Below, in pieces: positions 17,044 through 26,611 of a stretch of DNA of 64,000 nucleotides. The position numbers were made by a program, and so were the translations under genes. Each line of letters begins with the position of its first letter. Within the stretch, counting starts at the first letter, position 1. The notes under the pieces were generated by a model. The model was not told where the DNA came from, made no database searches, and saw only the letters and a program-made list of their open reading frames with translations. The DNA lies in contig NZ_JAWRCU010000009.1 in the NCBI RefSeq assembly GCF_033542235.1, positions 215,901-279,900 on the forward strand, read 5' to 3'. The stretch is from JAWRCU01 sp033542235. GTDB lineage: Bacteria; Pseudomonadota; Alphaproteobacteria; Rhizobiales; Rhizobiaceae.

Positions 17044-17868
17044 GTGAGATTCCTCACGCTCCTTTTCCAAAGGTTTCTCGTACTCTGCCTGGGAGTAATC
17101 AGTGTTTGGCTGATTGTCTTCGTCGTTTTCGACACTGCGGACCACAGACTTCCATGGGTTCTGGCGGTGAGCCTCACCTACGGTTTGGCTGCCTATGTCA
17201 TTTTGCCAAACGTCGTTAGAATGGGCCTGAAGGTTCTTCACCGCGGACTGATCCCCAGATACACGATCACCGGAGATGGTCTGCCCGGCGATCCTGTAAA
17301 TCTCGTCCTGATCGGCACTCTTCAGCAGCTCTGCGACGCGTTCGCGACAGCGGGCTGGTCGACGGCTGATGGTTTGGGGATAGCAAGCTCGTGGCGAATG
17401 ATACGAGCGTTTGTACTCAACTCTTCGTATCCCACCGCTCCGTTCAGCAGCCTCTATCTCTTTGGACGAAAGCAGGACATCGGGTTCCAACAACCGATCA
17501 ACAACAGCCCGCGCAAACGCCACCACATCCGTTTCTGGGCGCTGAGCCTTGCCCATTCCCAGGACGACATGACAGCAGCGAGCTTCTGGTTGAATACGGA
17601 TAAACCGTCGACCGATCAGCGCGTATTATGGGTTGGGGCGGGCACCAAAGATACCGGATTGTCGCTAGCGCGACTGACCTTCCAGGTTACGCATGCTACC
17701 GATTCAGACACAAATGCAGAGCGCAACTACATCGTCACCCAGCTGAGCGCAAAGCGGGTGATTGGAGATGTTGCATTCCACCAATCCGGTTCACCTTTGA
17801 AGACCGGCAAAGTCAACCATTACGTCACCGACGGTGAGATCGCCTTCGCCAGCTTGATAGAAGATTGA
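17044..17868 (+). CDS. LssY C-terminal domain membrane protein
   Basis: 274 residues. Two N-terminal membrane segments (FLVLCLGVISVWLIVFVVF and WVLAVSLTYGLAAYVILP) precede a cytosolic or periplasmic LssY_C domain with its hallmark motifs LPGDPVNLVLIGT, FATAGWSTAD, YPTAPFSSLYLFGRKQD and RHHIRFWAL. The family is named after a Legionella type I secretion locus protein, but its biochemical role is unknown. The start GTG at 17044 is followed directly by the first helix. GC is visibly lower than in its neighbours, which could mean acquisition by transfer. Confidence 0.82.
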   Translation: MRFLTLLFQRFLVLCLGVISVWLIVFVVFDTADHRLPWVLAVSLTYGLAAYVILPNVVRMGLKVLHRGLIPRYTITGDGLPGDPVNLVLIGTLQQLCDAFATAGWSTADGLGIASSWRMIRAFVLNSSYPTAPFSSLYLFGRKQDIGFQQPINNSPRKRHHIRFWALSLAHSQDDMTAASFWLNTDKPSTDQRVLWVGAGTKDTGLSLARLTFQVTHATDSDTNAERNYIVTQLSAKRVIGDVAFHQSGSPLKTGKVNHYVTDGEIAFASLIED

Positions 17869-17974
17869 GCAGTGATCGGAAGTCACCGGGGCTAACCCAT
17901 CTTATGTTTCAGGGCGCTGGGCGAGGGGACAAAGCGCGCAATTGAGCGAGAAACCGAATGTGCGGAGAAAGTCG

Positions 17975-19051
17975 ATGAGAATCGCGCGACCAGCCGCGTT
18001 CTGGATTGCGGTCTCTTCGATCGCTTTGGTGACGCTGGTGCTGGTGCACCAGATCCTGATGCCGTTTGTCGCTGGTGCGTTGCTCGCCTATCTCTTCGTT
18101 CCGGCTGTCGACAGCTTGGAGCGGTTCGGGATTAGTCGTTCCTTTGCGGCTCTTGCCGTCTTCTTGCCGCTGGTTGGGGGCTTTGTCGCCTTCCTATTGG
18201 TGATGCTCCCAGCCCTCATTGGTGAGCTCAGATTTTTTCTCGAGGAATTTCCCAGTTACGTCACACGGCTCCAGTCACTCGTTACCGAAGCAAGCCGCCC
18301 CTGGCTGCACAGTGTGATCGGCGACGAGTTTCATATCGAGCAATCCTCCGCCGATCTCGCGAGGACGATGAGCAGCACCTGGCTTGATGGCTTCCTTCGG
18401 TCGCTATGGTCGAGCGGACTGGCCTTGATTTCCCTCCTTTCGCTGCTCGTCGTCACGCCGATCATCGCCATCTATCTCGCAATTGACTGGCAACGGATGA
18501 TTGCGACGGTCGACGACTGGTTTCCCGCGGCGTACCGCAACGATATCCGGGCGCTTGGGCGCGAAATCCACGAAACGGTCGCCGGCTTTGTCCGCGGGCA
18601 GATCGTTATTTGTCTCGTTCTGGCCGTGCTATATGTGACAGCCCTGAAGGTGATTGGGCTCAACCATGCGGTTTTGATCGGCATCACCGCAGGCCTCATC
18701 AGTTTTATTCCCTACCTCGGCGCCGCCACCGGCTTTTTCGTGTCGGTGTGCGTTGCGATTGTCCAGTTCTGGCCGAATTGGATGCCTGTCGCTGTTGTGG
18801 GGGGCACCTTCATCGTCGGAGAAATGCTTGCCGACTATGTGCTGTCGCCGCGCGTCATCGGTCGTCGCGTCAAACTCCACCCGGTCTGGATGATGTTTGC
18901 GCTGTTCGCCTTTGGATGGCTGTTCGGCTTAACCGGCGTGTTGCTGGCGATACCTGTCGCGGCATCGTTGGGCGTGATCCTGCGATTCGCGAGGCGGCAG
19001 TCTCTGGCAAGCTCGGGTCGCCAGGTTTCAGACGCGCCTGGCCCGGAATGA
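17975..19051 (+). CDS. AI-2E family transporter
   Basis: 358 residues with about eight hydrophobic segments, for example SIALVTLVLVHQILMPFVAG and FAALAVFLPLVGGFVAFLLV. The C-terminal half carries family features (FVRGQIVICLVLAVLYVTAL, LISFIPYLGAATGF, ADYVLSPRVIGRRVKLHPVW). The ATG at 17975 follows GGAGAA; a TTG at 17942 would add 11 residues. Despite the name, few members are proven AI-2 exporters; Na+/H+ antiport has also been reported for the family. No operon partner is evident. Confidence 0.9.
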   Translation: MRIARPAAFWIAVSSIALVTLVLVHQILMPFVAGALLAYLFVPAVDSLERFGISRSFAALAVFLPLVGGFVAFLLVMLPALIGELRFFLEEFPSYVTRLQSLVTEASRPWLHSVIGDEFHIEQSSADLARTMSSTWLDGFLRSLWSSGLALISLLSLLVVTPIIAIYLAIDWQRMIATVDDWFPAAYRNDIRALGREIHETVAGFVRGQIVICLVLAVLYVTALKVIGLNHAVLIGITAGLISFIPYLGAATGFFVSVCVAIVQFWPNWMPVAVVGGTFIVGEMLADYVLSPRVIGRRVKLHPVWMMFALFAFGWLFGLTGVLLAIPVAASLGVILRFARRQSLASSGRQVSDAPGPE

Positions 19052-19295
19052 TGAAAAGGCCGGCAATCGACCCGATATGCTCCAAGGCGTACCGCCCAAG
19101 CTGGTCGAAGTTCTCAGGCCTTCCCACCAACCCAAAAGCTCCCTGGCACACGGAACGTGGCGTATCTCTCGGACCATGGCAAGAGTGACCGCGCTTGGCT
19201 GTCCATATTCGTCGCATGCGATCGAATCTGGAAGAACCTGTTAACCATCGCTTCCTATTTGCCTGGGGGAGCAGTGAATCAAGTGAGCCTTGAGT

Positions 19296-21752
19296 ATGTC
19301 ATCCAAGCGTCTTCCACGGGCCAATTTTTCGGGGATTGTTTCGGAGGATGAGAGCCCGCAGGCGCACCGTATGGGCAACGTGCAACGTGCCGGTGCATCT
19401 CACGTCCAGCCGAAAAATCATGCCGACGTTTCCGCCAATTCCGGCGATTCGGAAGGCGACCGCCCGACCTTTCAGAACTACTTCTTTCTCGCCCCCAATG
19501 TGCGCTTTACCCGCACGCCGGACCGGGAGATCGGTAAGCCGCGCGACGATGACGCGGATCTCGACACGCCTGCTAGCCAAGCTGTCGATATTGCAGCTGC
19601 CGCCGCGGCTCCTGTGGTGACCGTTGCCAGATCCGCACCTGCCACTGTCGTTGACAAACCCGCATTTGCCGAAACGCCACGCTCTGCGGCGCGGCAGGCG
19701 GCTGCGGCCGAACGCTGCGTCGAACCCATCAAGACCGTCCAGAGGCAGTCGGCGCCCGCGTCGGCGCGCGAGGCAGCGCCCGCCGAAACTCATGTCGTGG
19801 CGGATCGGCGCTGGGCAAATATTTCAGATCACGCCTTCTTCGAATTCGCGGCCGAAAACCTTGTCGATGTGCCGGCGGCGTCCGCTCCGGCAACAGCCTT
19901 GACGCCGCTCGTCCGTGCCGAGCCCGTGGCCAAGGCGCGTATCGCCGCTTCAGCGCTTCAGAACGCCGACATCACTACGCTCTATCGCGTTGTCGAATGT
20001 GCGGTGACCGACAAGGCTTTCTACGCGCAGCCGCAGGAGGCCGAGCCGGTGGTGGTCGCTGCGGTTGACCCTCTCGTCGTTGAAGACGAGGTCAAGGTCG
20101 AGGAAAGCCGCCAGGAGGCCGTTGCCAACCAGCCCACGCGTTCGGTCGAGATCACCATGCCGGCCCCGCGGGCGCCGTCACTGCCGATGGCCGGTCGCGT
20201 GACGCAGGTTTCATCCGGCGAGGCTTACGAGTTCCCGTCCGAGGAGCTACTCCAGGAAGCACCCGAGGGGCAGGGCTACTACATGTCGCAGGAGCGGCTG
20301 GAGCAGAATGCCGATCTTCTCGAAAGCGTTCTGGAGGACTTCGGCGTCAAGGGCGAGATCATCCATGTACGCCCCGGCCCCGTCGTCACCCTCTACGAGT
20401 TCGAGCCGGCCCCGGGCGTGAAGTCCTCGCGGGTCATCAACCTCGCCGAGGACATCGCCCGCTCCATGTCGGCCATCTCGGCACGCGTTGCCGTTGTGCC
20501 GGGCCGCAACGTCATCGGCATCGAACTGCCCAATGAGACACGTGAGACCGTCTATTTCCGCGAGCTGATCGAATCGCAGGACTTCCGCAAGAGCAGCGCC
20601 AGGCTGGCCCTTTGCCTCGGCAAGACCATCGGCGGCGAGCCGGTCATCGCCGAACTTGCCAAGATGCCGCATCTGCTGGTCGCAGGCACCACCGGTTCAG
20701 GCAAGTCGGTCGCCATCAATACCATGATCCTGTCGCTGCTCTATCGGCTGAAGCCGGAGGAATGCCGCCTCATCATGGTCGACCCCAAGATGTTGGAACT
20801 GTCAGTCTATGACGGCATCCCTCACTTGCTCACCCCGGTCGTCACCGACCCGAAGAAGGCGGTGACGGCGCTGAAATGGGCGGTGCGCGAGATGGAGGAC
20901 CGCTATCGCAAGATGGCGAAGCTCGGCGTGCGCAACATCGACGGCTACAACCAGCGCGCGACCGCCGCCCGCGACAAGGGCGAGATCGTGGTCATGCAGG
21001 TGCAGACCGGCTTCGAGAAGGGCACCGGCGAGCCGACCTTCGAGGACAGGGAAATCGACCTCGCGCCGATGCCTTACATCGTCGTGATCGTCGACGAGAT
21101 GGCCGATCTGATGATGGTCGCCGGCAAGGAGATCGAAGGCGCCATCCAGCGCCTCGCCCAGATGGCGCGCGCTGCAGGCATCCACCTCATCATGGCGACG
21201 CAGCGCCCGTCCGTCGACGTCATCACCGGCACCATCAAGGCCAATTTTCCGACTCGCATCTCCTTCCAGGTGACGTCGAAGATCGACAGCCGCACCATTC
21301 TCGGCGAGCAGGGCGCGGAGCAGCTTCTGGGCCAGGGCGACATGCTGCACATGGCCGGCGGCGGCCGCGTCGCTCGGGTGCATGGCCCCTTCGTTTCCGA
21401 CGACGAGGTCGAGCAGGTCGTGGCGCACCTCAAGACGCAGGGTCGTCCCGAATATCTGGAGACGGTCACCGCCGACGAGGACGACGAGGAGGAGGAAGTC
21501 GATGAGGGCGCGGTCTTCGACAAGGGCGCCATCGCCTCCGAGGATGACGACGGGCTATTCGAGGAAGCCGTGAAGGTGGTGATGCGCGACAAGAAGTGCT
21601 CGACCTCCTATATCCAGCGCCGCCTGGGCGTCGGTTACAACCGTGCCGCCTCATTGGTCGAGCGCATGGAAAAGGAAGGCTTCGTCGGTGCGGCGAACCA
21701 TGTCGGCAAGCGCGAGATCCTCATGGGGAAGGCAGACCGCGGGGCCGATTGA
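19296..21752 (+). CDS. FtsK/SpoIIIE family DNA translocase without N-terminal membrane domain
   Basis: 818 residues. Residues 1-300 are hydrophilic, Ala/Pro/Glu-rich linker with no membrane helix. The motor follows: alpha/beta domain (YYMSQERLEQNADLLESVL, HVRPGPVVTLYEFEPAPGVK), Walker A GTTGSGKSVAINTM, FtsK motif MVDPKMLELSVYDGIPHLL, Walker B YIVVIVDEMADLMM and TQRPSVDVITG. The C-terminal gamma winged helix (TSYIQRRLGVGYNRAASLVE) binds KOPS-like DNA. Hyphomicrobiales often carry this soluble paralogue beside the membrane-bound FtsK. Start: ATG at 19296; a TTG two codons upstream is possible. Role: chromosome dimer resolution or segregation near the septum, inferred from the family. Confidence 0.93.
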   Translation: MSSKRLPRANFSGIVSEDESPQAHRMGNVQRAGASHVQPKNHADVSANSGDSEGDRPTFQNYFFLAPNVRFTRTPDREIGKPRDDDADLDTPASQAVDIAAAAAAPVVTVARSAPATVVDKPAFAETPRSAARQAAAAERCVEPIKTVQRQSAPASAREAAPAETHVVADRRWANISDHAFFEFAAENLVDVPAASAPATALTPLVRAEPVAKARIAASALQNADITTLYRVVECAVTDKAFYAQPQEAEPVVVAAVDPLVVEDEVKVEESRQEAVANQPTRSVEITMPAPRAPSLPMAGRVTQVSSGEAYEFPSEELLQEAPEGQGYYMSQERLEQNADLLESVLEDFGVKGEIIHVRPGPVVTLYEFEPAPGVKSSRVINLAEDIARSMSAISARVAVVPGRNVIGIELPNETRETVYFRELIESQDFRKSSARLALCLGKTIGGEPVIAELAKMPHLLVAGTTGSGKSVAINTMILSLLYRLKPEECRLIMVDPKMLELSVYDGIPHLLTPVVTDPKKAVTALKWAVREMEDRYRKMAKLGVRNIDGYNQRATAARDKGEIVVMQVQTGFEKGTGEPTFEDREIDLAPMPYIVVIVDEMADLMMVAGKEIEGAIQRLAQMARAAGIHLIMATQRPSVDVITGTIKANFPTRISFQVTSKIDSRTILGEQGAEQLLGQGDMLHMAGGGRVARVHGPFVSDDEVEQVVAHLKTQGRPEYLETVTADEDDEEEEVDEGAVFDKGAIASEDDDGLFEEAVKVVMRDKKCSTSYIQRRLGVGYNRAASLVERMEKEGFVGAANHVGKREILMGKADRGAD

Positions 21753-21889
21753 TGACGGTTTATCGCCGCTGCCGCCGACGCTTGCCTTGTTGGCTCACGA
21801 AGGTGATTGCATGTTGCCCGCGACGTTGCGACGAGCTCGACTTTGCAGGATTTCCAATCGGCGGCTGCTGCCCTTAGTCAGAGCAGACA

Positions 21890-23050
21890 CTACTCCCAGA
21901 TGAGCCGTGCGCCATAGAGAGCTCCGCCGCTTGCAATACTATCAGGCCCGTGGCGGCCATAGCGCACCGCCAAGCGCTCCGAAAGCGCGCCCGCGAGGTT
22001 GCGGCGAATCTCGGCTAAGAGCTGACGTCGAACAGTTTCGCCAGAGTCGATCCATTCGCCGCCCAGCACCAGGGTTTCGGATCCCAGCAAGCTCACTGTC
22101 GCGGCGAGCGCTGGCGCAAGCCGTGCGGCATGCTCGCAAAGGAGTGCCGTCGCGTGCGAGTTACCACCCCTTGCCGCGTTGCAGATATCTGCCAGCGTTA
22201 GCTGCGCACGTTTGGACTGGGCCAAGGCCTTTCCCCAATCCGAGCCCATGGCCTCATTGACGATCAGATTGCCGTTTGTGCGATCGGCGATCGTCTGTCG
22301 CCGACCATCGTCGGTCCAGGTCGCTATATGTCCGATTTCGCCACAGATCCCGTTAAACGATCTAAGGATCTCGCCGGAGACGATGATCCCCATCCCATGA
22401 CCTCGCTGGCCATAGAGAACATAAGCCGAATCCGGTCGATCGATCGCTTCGTCGCGCTCGACGACCACATACATCCGAGCGGGGTCGTTACTTGCGCAGC
22501 GCTTGCCACTCGCTTCGGACGCAACGCTGTCGACATTGAACGCACATCTGTCGTCTTCGTATCCGAGAAAGATATCGCCGTTGGTCGCGACGATCGCATG
22601 AACTGCGAAGACGATGGTGGAAATATTCCTCCACTGCAGTCCAATATTTATAACATCATCCATGAGACTTGCGATGATTGATCGCACCGATTCAGCCGAT
22701 ACAGCATTTCGGCACTCGATCGAGTTTGAGCGGTGAACCAACTGCAACTTGGCGTTGCTCAAGGCCCAGCTCCATGAGTGTTTTCGCAGATCGACACCAA
22801 TTGCGTATCCGACGTCAGGATTCACCTGAACAATGCTATTCGGTCGCCCCGGCTCGGGCCTCGATTCGCTTTCATCTTCGAGGAGATACCGTTCATCCCG
22901 AAGGTCAGACACGATACGCGTCACCGTCGGCAGCGGTAGATCAAGGGCGCGCGCGATTTCCTTGCGTGTGATCCGGCGGTTAGCTTGGACGATCGATAGA
23001 ATGGTGGATTGACGACTAGTCAGCGGCCTGGAGCTTGTCATAGCGGCCAT
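21890..23050 (-). CDS. ROK family transcriptional regulator lacking the zinc motif
   Basis: 386 residues. N-terminal winged helix (TSRQSTILSIVQANRRITRK, then EIARALDLPLPTVTRIVSDL) and a ROK-type sugar-binding fold (YAIGVDLRKHSWSWALSN; GMGIIVSGEILRSFNGICGE; C-terminal TLVLGGEWID). The ROK motif GEIGH is kept, but the zinc-binding CxCGxxGCxE that normally follows is absent; the stretch reads IATWTDDGRRQTIADRTNGN, with no Cys. Last gene of the minus-strand run, 76 bases after the aminotransferase. It probably controls the adjacent sugar importer. Confidence 0.87.
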   Translation of the reverse strand: MAAMTSSRPLTSRQSTILSIVQANRRITRKEIARALDLPLPTVTRIVSDLRDERYLLEDESESRPEPGRPNSIVQVNPDVGYAIGVDLRKHSWSWALSNAKLQLVHRSNSIECRNAVSAESVRSIIASLMDDVINIGLQWRNISTIVFAVHAIVATNGDIFLGYEDDRCAFNVDSVASEASGKRCASNDPARMYVVVERDEAIDRPDSAYVLYGQRGHGMGIIVSGEILRSFNGICGEIGHIATWTDDGRRQTIADRTNGNLIVNEAMGSDWGKALAQSKRAQLTLADICNAARGGNSHATALLCEHAARLAPALAATVSLLGSETLVLGGEWIDSGETVRRQLLAEIRRNLAGALSERLAVRYGRHGPDSIASGGALYGARLIWE

Positions 23051-23126
23051 GAATGACTGCGAAGCTGCGCGCCATCAAGATCGAAGGAGCAAAATGCGGT
23101 CTGCGAGTTCTTGCACAAGATCATTG

Positions 23127-24305
23127 TCAGTGTGTATCCGCCAAAGACTTTTGTGCTGCTGTCTCGATTCGCTCGACCATGTCCTGGATCACCTCTTTAG
23201 TATGTAGCGGGTGCATGGGGATCATGATAGTGCGTCCTAGAATTTCCAACGAGCGAGCACACATTTCTTTCGAGTAGGTCTTCCGGCAGGGAGCGTTAGC
23301 ATCCATAAGATAGGGATTCATCGCAGGATGGGCGGCTCCCTGGCCCTGCAGGATTTGGTCCCACTCGGTATAAGTGTGACGTCCCGTCTTTGCAGCAATA
23401 ACGGCGGGGTAATGCTCGACGAACTTCTCGGCGGCTGTGGCGCTTGGCAAGGTGAACATGACCTGAGTAGCGCAGTCATGATCGAAGCTGTTGGCCCGGG
23501 TAGGGCGCAGACCGAGGTTATGCAGGGAATTCAGCGCTTCCAATATGATCCGCCGCTCTGTCCGCATCGCCTCGATCATACCTTCAAGGCGGTCCAGCTG
23601 GACGTTGAGCATGGCTCCCATAAGCTCCGACGCCCGCGCACCATTTGAAGAAAACGGCAGCACGTCACTGTGTCCCCGCCAATAGTAGTTGCAGGGATCG
23701 ATGGCGCAGCGGACGCGTTCGGCCACACGCTCGTCGCTCGTGGCAACGCCACCGCCTTCACCGCTCGTCATGTTTTTGTAGTAGTTGAAACTGAAAACTC
23801 CGGCCTGCCCGATGCTGCCGAACTTGCGGCCATCATAACTCCCGCCGACGCCTTGGCAGGCATCTTCGATGACGAGCAAACCATGACGTTCGGCGACAGC
23901 CATGATCGAACCCATGTCGCAAGCTGCGCCCCACATGTGCACCGGGATCACCGCCTTTGTGCACGGGCCGACGGCTGCGTCGACCGCGGCCGGATCGATC
24001 GTCAGACTCTCGTCGATATCGACGATTACAGGGATTGCACCGACAGAGAGAACCGATGTCGCCGTCGCCATATATGTGTGGGCCGGAATGAGGACTTCGT
24101 CGCCGGGACCCAGCCCCAAAGCGGTGAGGGCGGCTGCCAGGGCATTGCTGCCGCTCGCCGCCAGGGCGAAATGGCTCACCCCCAGGTGACGAGCATAGCG
24201 CTGCTCGAAACGCTCACACTCCTTTCCAATTCCATAGCGGAATAGGGATTTGCTATGAATAACCCGCGCAAGAGCGTCGATTTCTTCCTGATCTGCGATG
24301 AACAC
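23127..24305 (-). CDS. DegT/DnrJ/EryC1/StrS family PLP-dependent aminotransferase
   Basis: 392 residues. Fold-type I PLP enzyme of the sugar aminotransferase family: ALAASGSNALAAALTALGLG, GDEVLIPAHTYMATATSVL, VIEDACQGVGGSYDGRKFGS and the PLP lysine in SFNYYKNMTSGEGGG. GTG start at 24305 with AAGGAG 8 bases upstream. Members transfer amino groups to or from keto-sugars and cyclitols. Here it accompanies an importer and a regulator, not a polysaccharide cluster, so it may run in the catabolic direction and deaminate an imported amino sugar or aminocyclitol. That is inference. Confidence 0.87.
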   Translation of the reverse strand: MFIADQEEIDALARVIHSKSLFRYGIGKECERFEQRYARHLGVSHFALAASGSNALAAALTALGLGPGDEVLIPAHTYMATATSVLSVGAIPVIVDIDESLTIDPAAVDAAVGPCTKAVIPVHMWGAACDMGSIMAVAERHGLLVIEDACQGVGGSYDGRKFGSIGQAGVFSFNYYKNMTSGEGGGVATSDERVAERVRCAIDPCNYYWRGHSDVLPFSSNGARASELMGAMLNVQLDRLEGMIEAMRTERRIILEALNSLHNLGLRPTRANSFDHDCATQVMFTLPSATAAEKFVEHYPAVIAAKTGRHTYTEWDQILQGQGAAHPAMNPYLMDANAPCRKTYSKEMCARSLEILGRTIMIPMHPLHTKEVIQDMVERIETAAQKSLADTH

Positions 24306-24537
24306 CCCGCAACTCCTTTCTTGAATACTAATATCATTCGGCTTTTCGTCTATGCCCTGCTTGCGTGATCGCCAAAGCTGCTGGGCAAACCCCTTTGAAT
24401 TCCAAGCGGCTCCTATCCCACACTTCGGTCACGTCTCACGGATCGCCATGAGGCTGCGAAAATGATTTGCGCCTGGCACGGACGAACCCTTTCTATCGGT
24501 GACATCCGCAAGGACGGCCATGGGCGCGGTTCCCCAA

Positions 24538-25683
24538 TCACAACCTCTCTCCCGAAGTCGCATCGAAGAGCGAGACGCGGCGAACGTCCGGAGCGAACTC
24601 GATTTGATCCCCCACGCGCAAAGTGGCGTCTGCGGACGCTCTGATCGCCAAGGGCTGTCCGCCAAGCTCGGTCCAGATGATCGTTTCCGCACCCATCGGC
24701 TCGACCAAGGTCACCTCGCCCCTTAACGGGGCCATGCCGGCATCGCGACAGACCGCGGGCATGAACTCGCCCAGCCGGACATGCTCCGGCCTTATGCCGA
24801 CCGTGACCTCGATATCACCACGTGCGTCGGAGCGACCGAAGCTGTAGCCGTCGAGTGGAAGCAAGCAATTCCCGAGACGGGCGGCGAGCCGACCCTCCCA
24901 CGAGGTCAGCCGGCCGGCGAGGAAGGACATTGATGGAGATCCCAGAAAGCTCGCGACGAAGCGGTTGACCGGCCGGTTATAGACCTCTGTTGGCGAGCCC
25001 GTCTGTTGAATGACGCCATCCTTCATGATGGCTATCTTGTCGGCGAGCGTCATCGCCTCAACCTGGTCGTGGGTCACGTAGATCATGGTATTTCCGAGCG
25101 CCAGATGCAGCCGCTTGATCTCTAGCCGGAGGTCGGCCCGCAACTGCGCATCCAGGTTGGACAGCGGTTCGTCGAAGAGAAAGACATCGACATGGCGGAC
25201 AAGCGCTCGTCCTATGGCCACACGCTGTCGCTGGCCCCCCGAGAGTTCCGCTGGCAGTCGAGACAGAAGCTTCTCCAGGCGGAGCAACTCAGCCGCCTGC
25301 CGCACGCGTCGAGCCACTTCAGGTTTGGGCATGCCAGATATCTTGAGGCCGAACCCCATGTTCTGAGCAACGGTCATCCGCGGGTACAAGGCATAGGACT
25401 GAAACACCATGCCAATGCCGCGGTCTTTGGGCTCGGCGTAGGTGACATCGCGGCCGGATATCCAGATCTCGCCGGCGTGCGCATCTATCAATCCGGCAAT
25501 TGCGTTGAGGAGGGTCGACTTGCCGCATCCCGAAGGGCCTAAAAGGACCAGAAACAGCCCGCGAGCGACATCAATCGACAGGCGGTCCAGTGCGACGTGG
25601 CTTCCATAGGAGACGGTGAGATTGCGGACCGAGACGCTTGTCTCGCCAGGCCACTGTGCGAGTTTGTGCTGGATGACATTCAT
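24538..25683 (-). CDS. Carbohydrate ABC transporter ATP-binding protein, MalK/UgpC type
   Basis: 381 residues. Walker A GPSGCGKSTLLNAIAGL, signature LSGGQRQRVAIGRAL, Walker B VFLFDEPLSNLDAQLR, switch THDQVEAMTLADKIA, and a C-terminal TOBE regulatory domain (about residues 240-380). It starts 7 bases after the permease stop. The separation of 232 bases from the aminotransferase start suggests a second promoter for the aminotransferase and ROK genes. Confidence 0.94.
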   Translation of the reverse strand: MNVIQHKLAQWPGETSVSVRNLTVSYGSHVALDRLSIDVARGLFLVLLGPSGCGKSTLLNAIAGLIDAHAGEIWISGRDVTYAEPKDRGIGMVFQSYALYPRMTVAQNMGFGLKISGMPKPEVARRVRQAAELLRLEKLLSRLPAELSGGQRQRVAIGRALVRHVDVFLFDEPLSNLDAQLRADLRLEIKRLHLALGNTMIYVTHDQVEAMTLADKIAIMKDGVIQQTGSPTEVYNRPVNRFVASFLGSPSMSFLAGRLTSWEGRLAARLGNCLLPLDGYSFGRSDARGDIEVTVGIRPEHVRLGEFMPAVCRDAGMAPLRGEVTLVEPMGAETIIWTELGGQPLAIRASADATLRVGDQIEFAPDVRRVSLFDATSGERL

Positions 25684-25690
25684 TGCCCGA

Positions 25691-26611
25691 TCACCCCTTC
25701 ACAGCGCCGGCGGAAATACCGCGGATAAACCATCGCCCCGAAAAGAAGTATATCGCCAACGGCACGGCAGCTGTAAGTATAGTTGCGGCCATGTTGACGT
25801 TGTACGCTTTTTCGCCGAGCTGGCTGTTTACAATGTTATTGAGCTGGACCGTCATCGGGAACCATTCCCTGCCGCCGAACACAAGCCCGACCAAAAAGTT
25901 GTTCCAGATCAGCGTGACGTTCAGGATGGCGGCGACTGCGGCAATCGGGCCGGACATGGGCAGTAGCACATACCAGAGCAGTTGCAGAAAGCCGGCCCCA
26001 TCCACGCGCGCGGCCTTGATAATCTCAGCCGGCAACGACTCAAAGTAATTCTTAAATAATAGCGCAGTGATCGGCATACAGAAAAAGATGTGAGTGATCC
26101 AGATTGCCCATAATGATCCGTAAATCCCGACCGCCGAGTAGATACGACCAAGGGGAAAGACGAAGAATTGCCACGGAAGGAAGGTGCCGAACATGAGGGC
26201 GATGAAGACAACCTTCCTCAGCGCGAGCCGCGATAGAGCAAAGCCGTAGCCAGAAACGAGGCCGAGCGCGAGGGTGCCGGCAACCGCTGGCACGACAGTG
26301 ACCACCGAATTCCAGAAGCCGACGCGAACGCCCCCGCACTCGATTCCGGTGCACGCGCTCGACCACGCGATCACCCAAGGGGACGGATCGAAGACTTGAG
26401 GCAGAGCGAGCATCGAGCCGCCGCGGATCTCATCCATGCTCTTGAATGACGTTACGAGCATTACGTAGAGCGGCAGCAGGAAGGCCGCAGCCCAGAGTGT
26501 CAGGAAGGCGTATGTGATGGCTTTCGCGACCGCGCGACGGCGGAGGCGAGTGCTCTTCGTGTGGGCTGCGATGCTCGCACCTGCAAGCTCGGCGGTGTCG
26601 TCAGTGGTCAC
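25691..26611 (-). CDS. Carbohydrate ABC transporter permease, MalG family
   Basis: 306 residues from the GTG at 26611, which overlaps the preceding permease stop (GTGA). The ORF is open far upstream but that part is a shadow of the other permease. About six membrane segments, with the EAA loop reading YFESLPAEIIKAARVDGAGF followed by LLWYVLLPMSGPIAAV. The first helix is AITYAFLTLWAAAFLLPLYV. Confidence 0.93.
   Translation of the reverse strand: MTTDDTAELAGASIAAHTKSTRLRRRAVAKAITYAFLTLWAAAFLLPLYVMLVTSFKSMDEIRGGSMLALPQVFDPSPWVIAWSSACTGIECGGVRVGFWNSVVTVVPAVAGTLALGLVSGYGFALSRLALRKVVFIALMFGTFLPWQFFVFPLGRIYSAVGIYGSLWAIWITHIFFCMPITALLFKNYFESLPAEIIKAARVDGAGFLQLLWYVLLPMSGPIAAVAAILNVTLIWNNFLVGLVFGGREWFPMTVQLNNIVNSQLGEKAYNVNMAATILTAAVPLAIYFFSGRWFIRGISAGAVKG

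Noticed and set aside
16828..17556. A 242-residue minus-strand ORF antisense to the LssY_C gene
   Set aside because: The plus-strand protein matches LssY_C motifs. The antisense product does not resemble any family.
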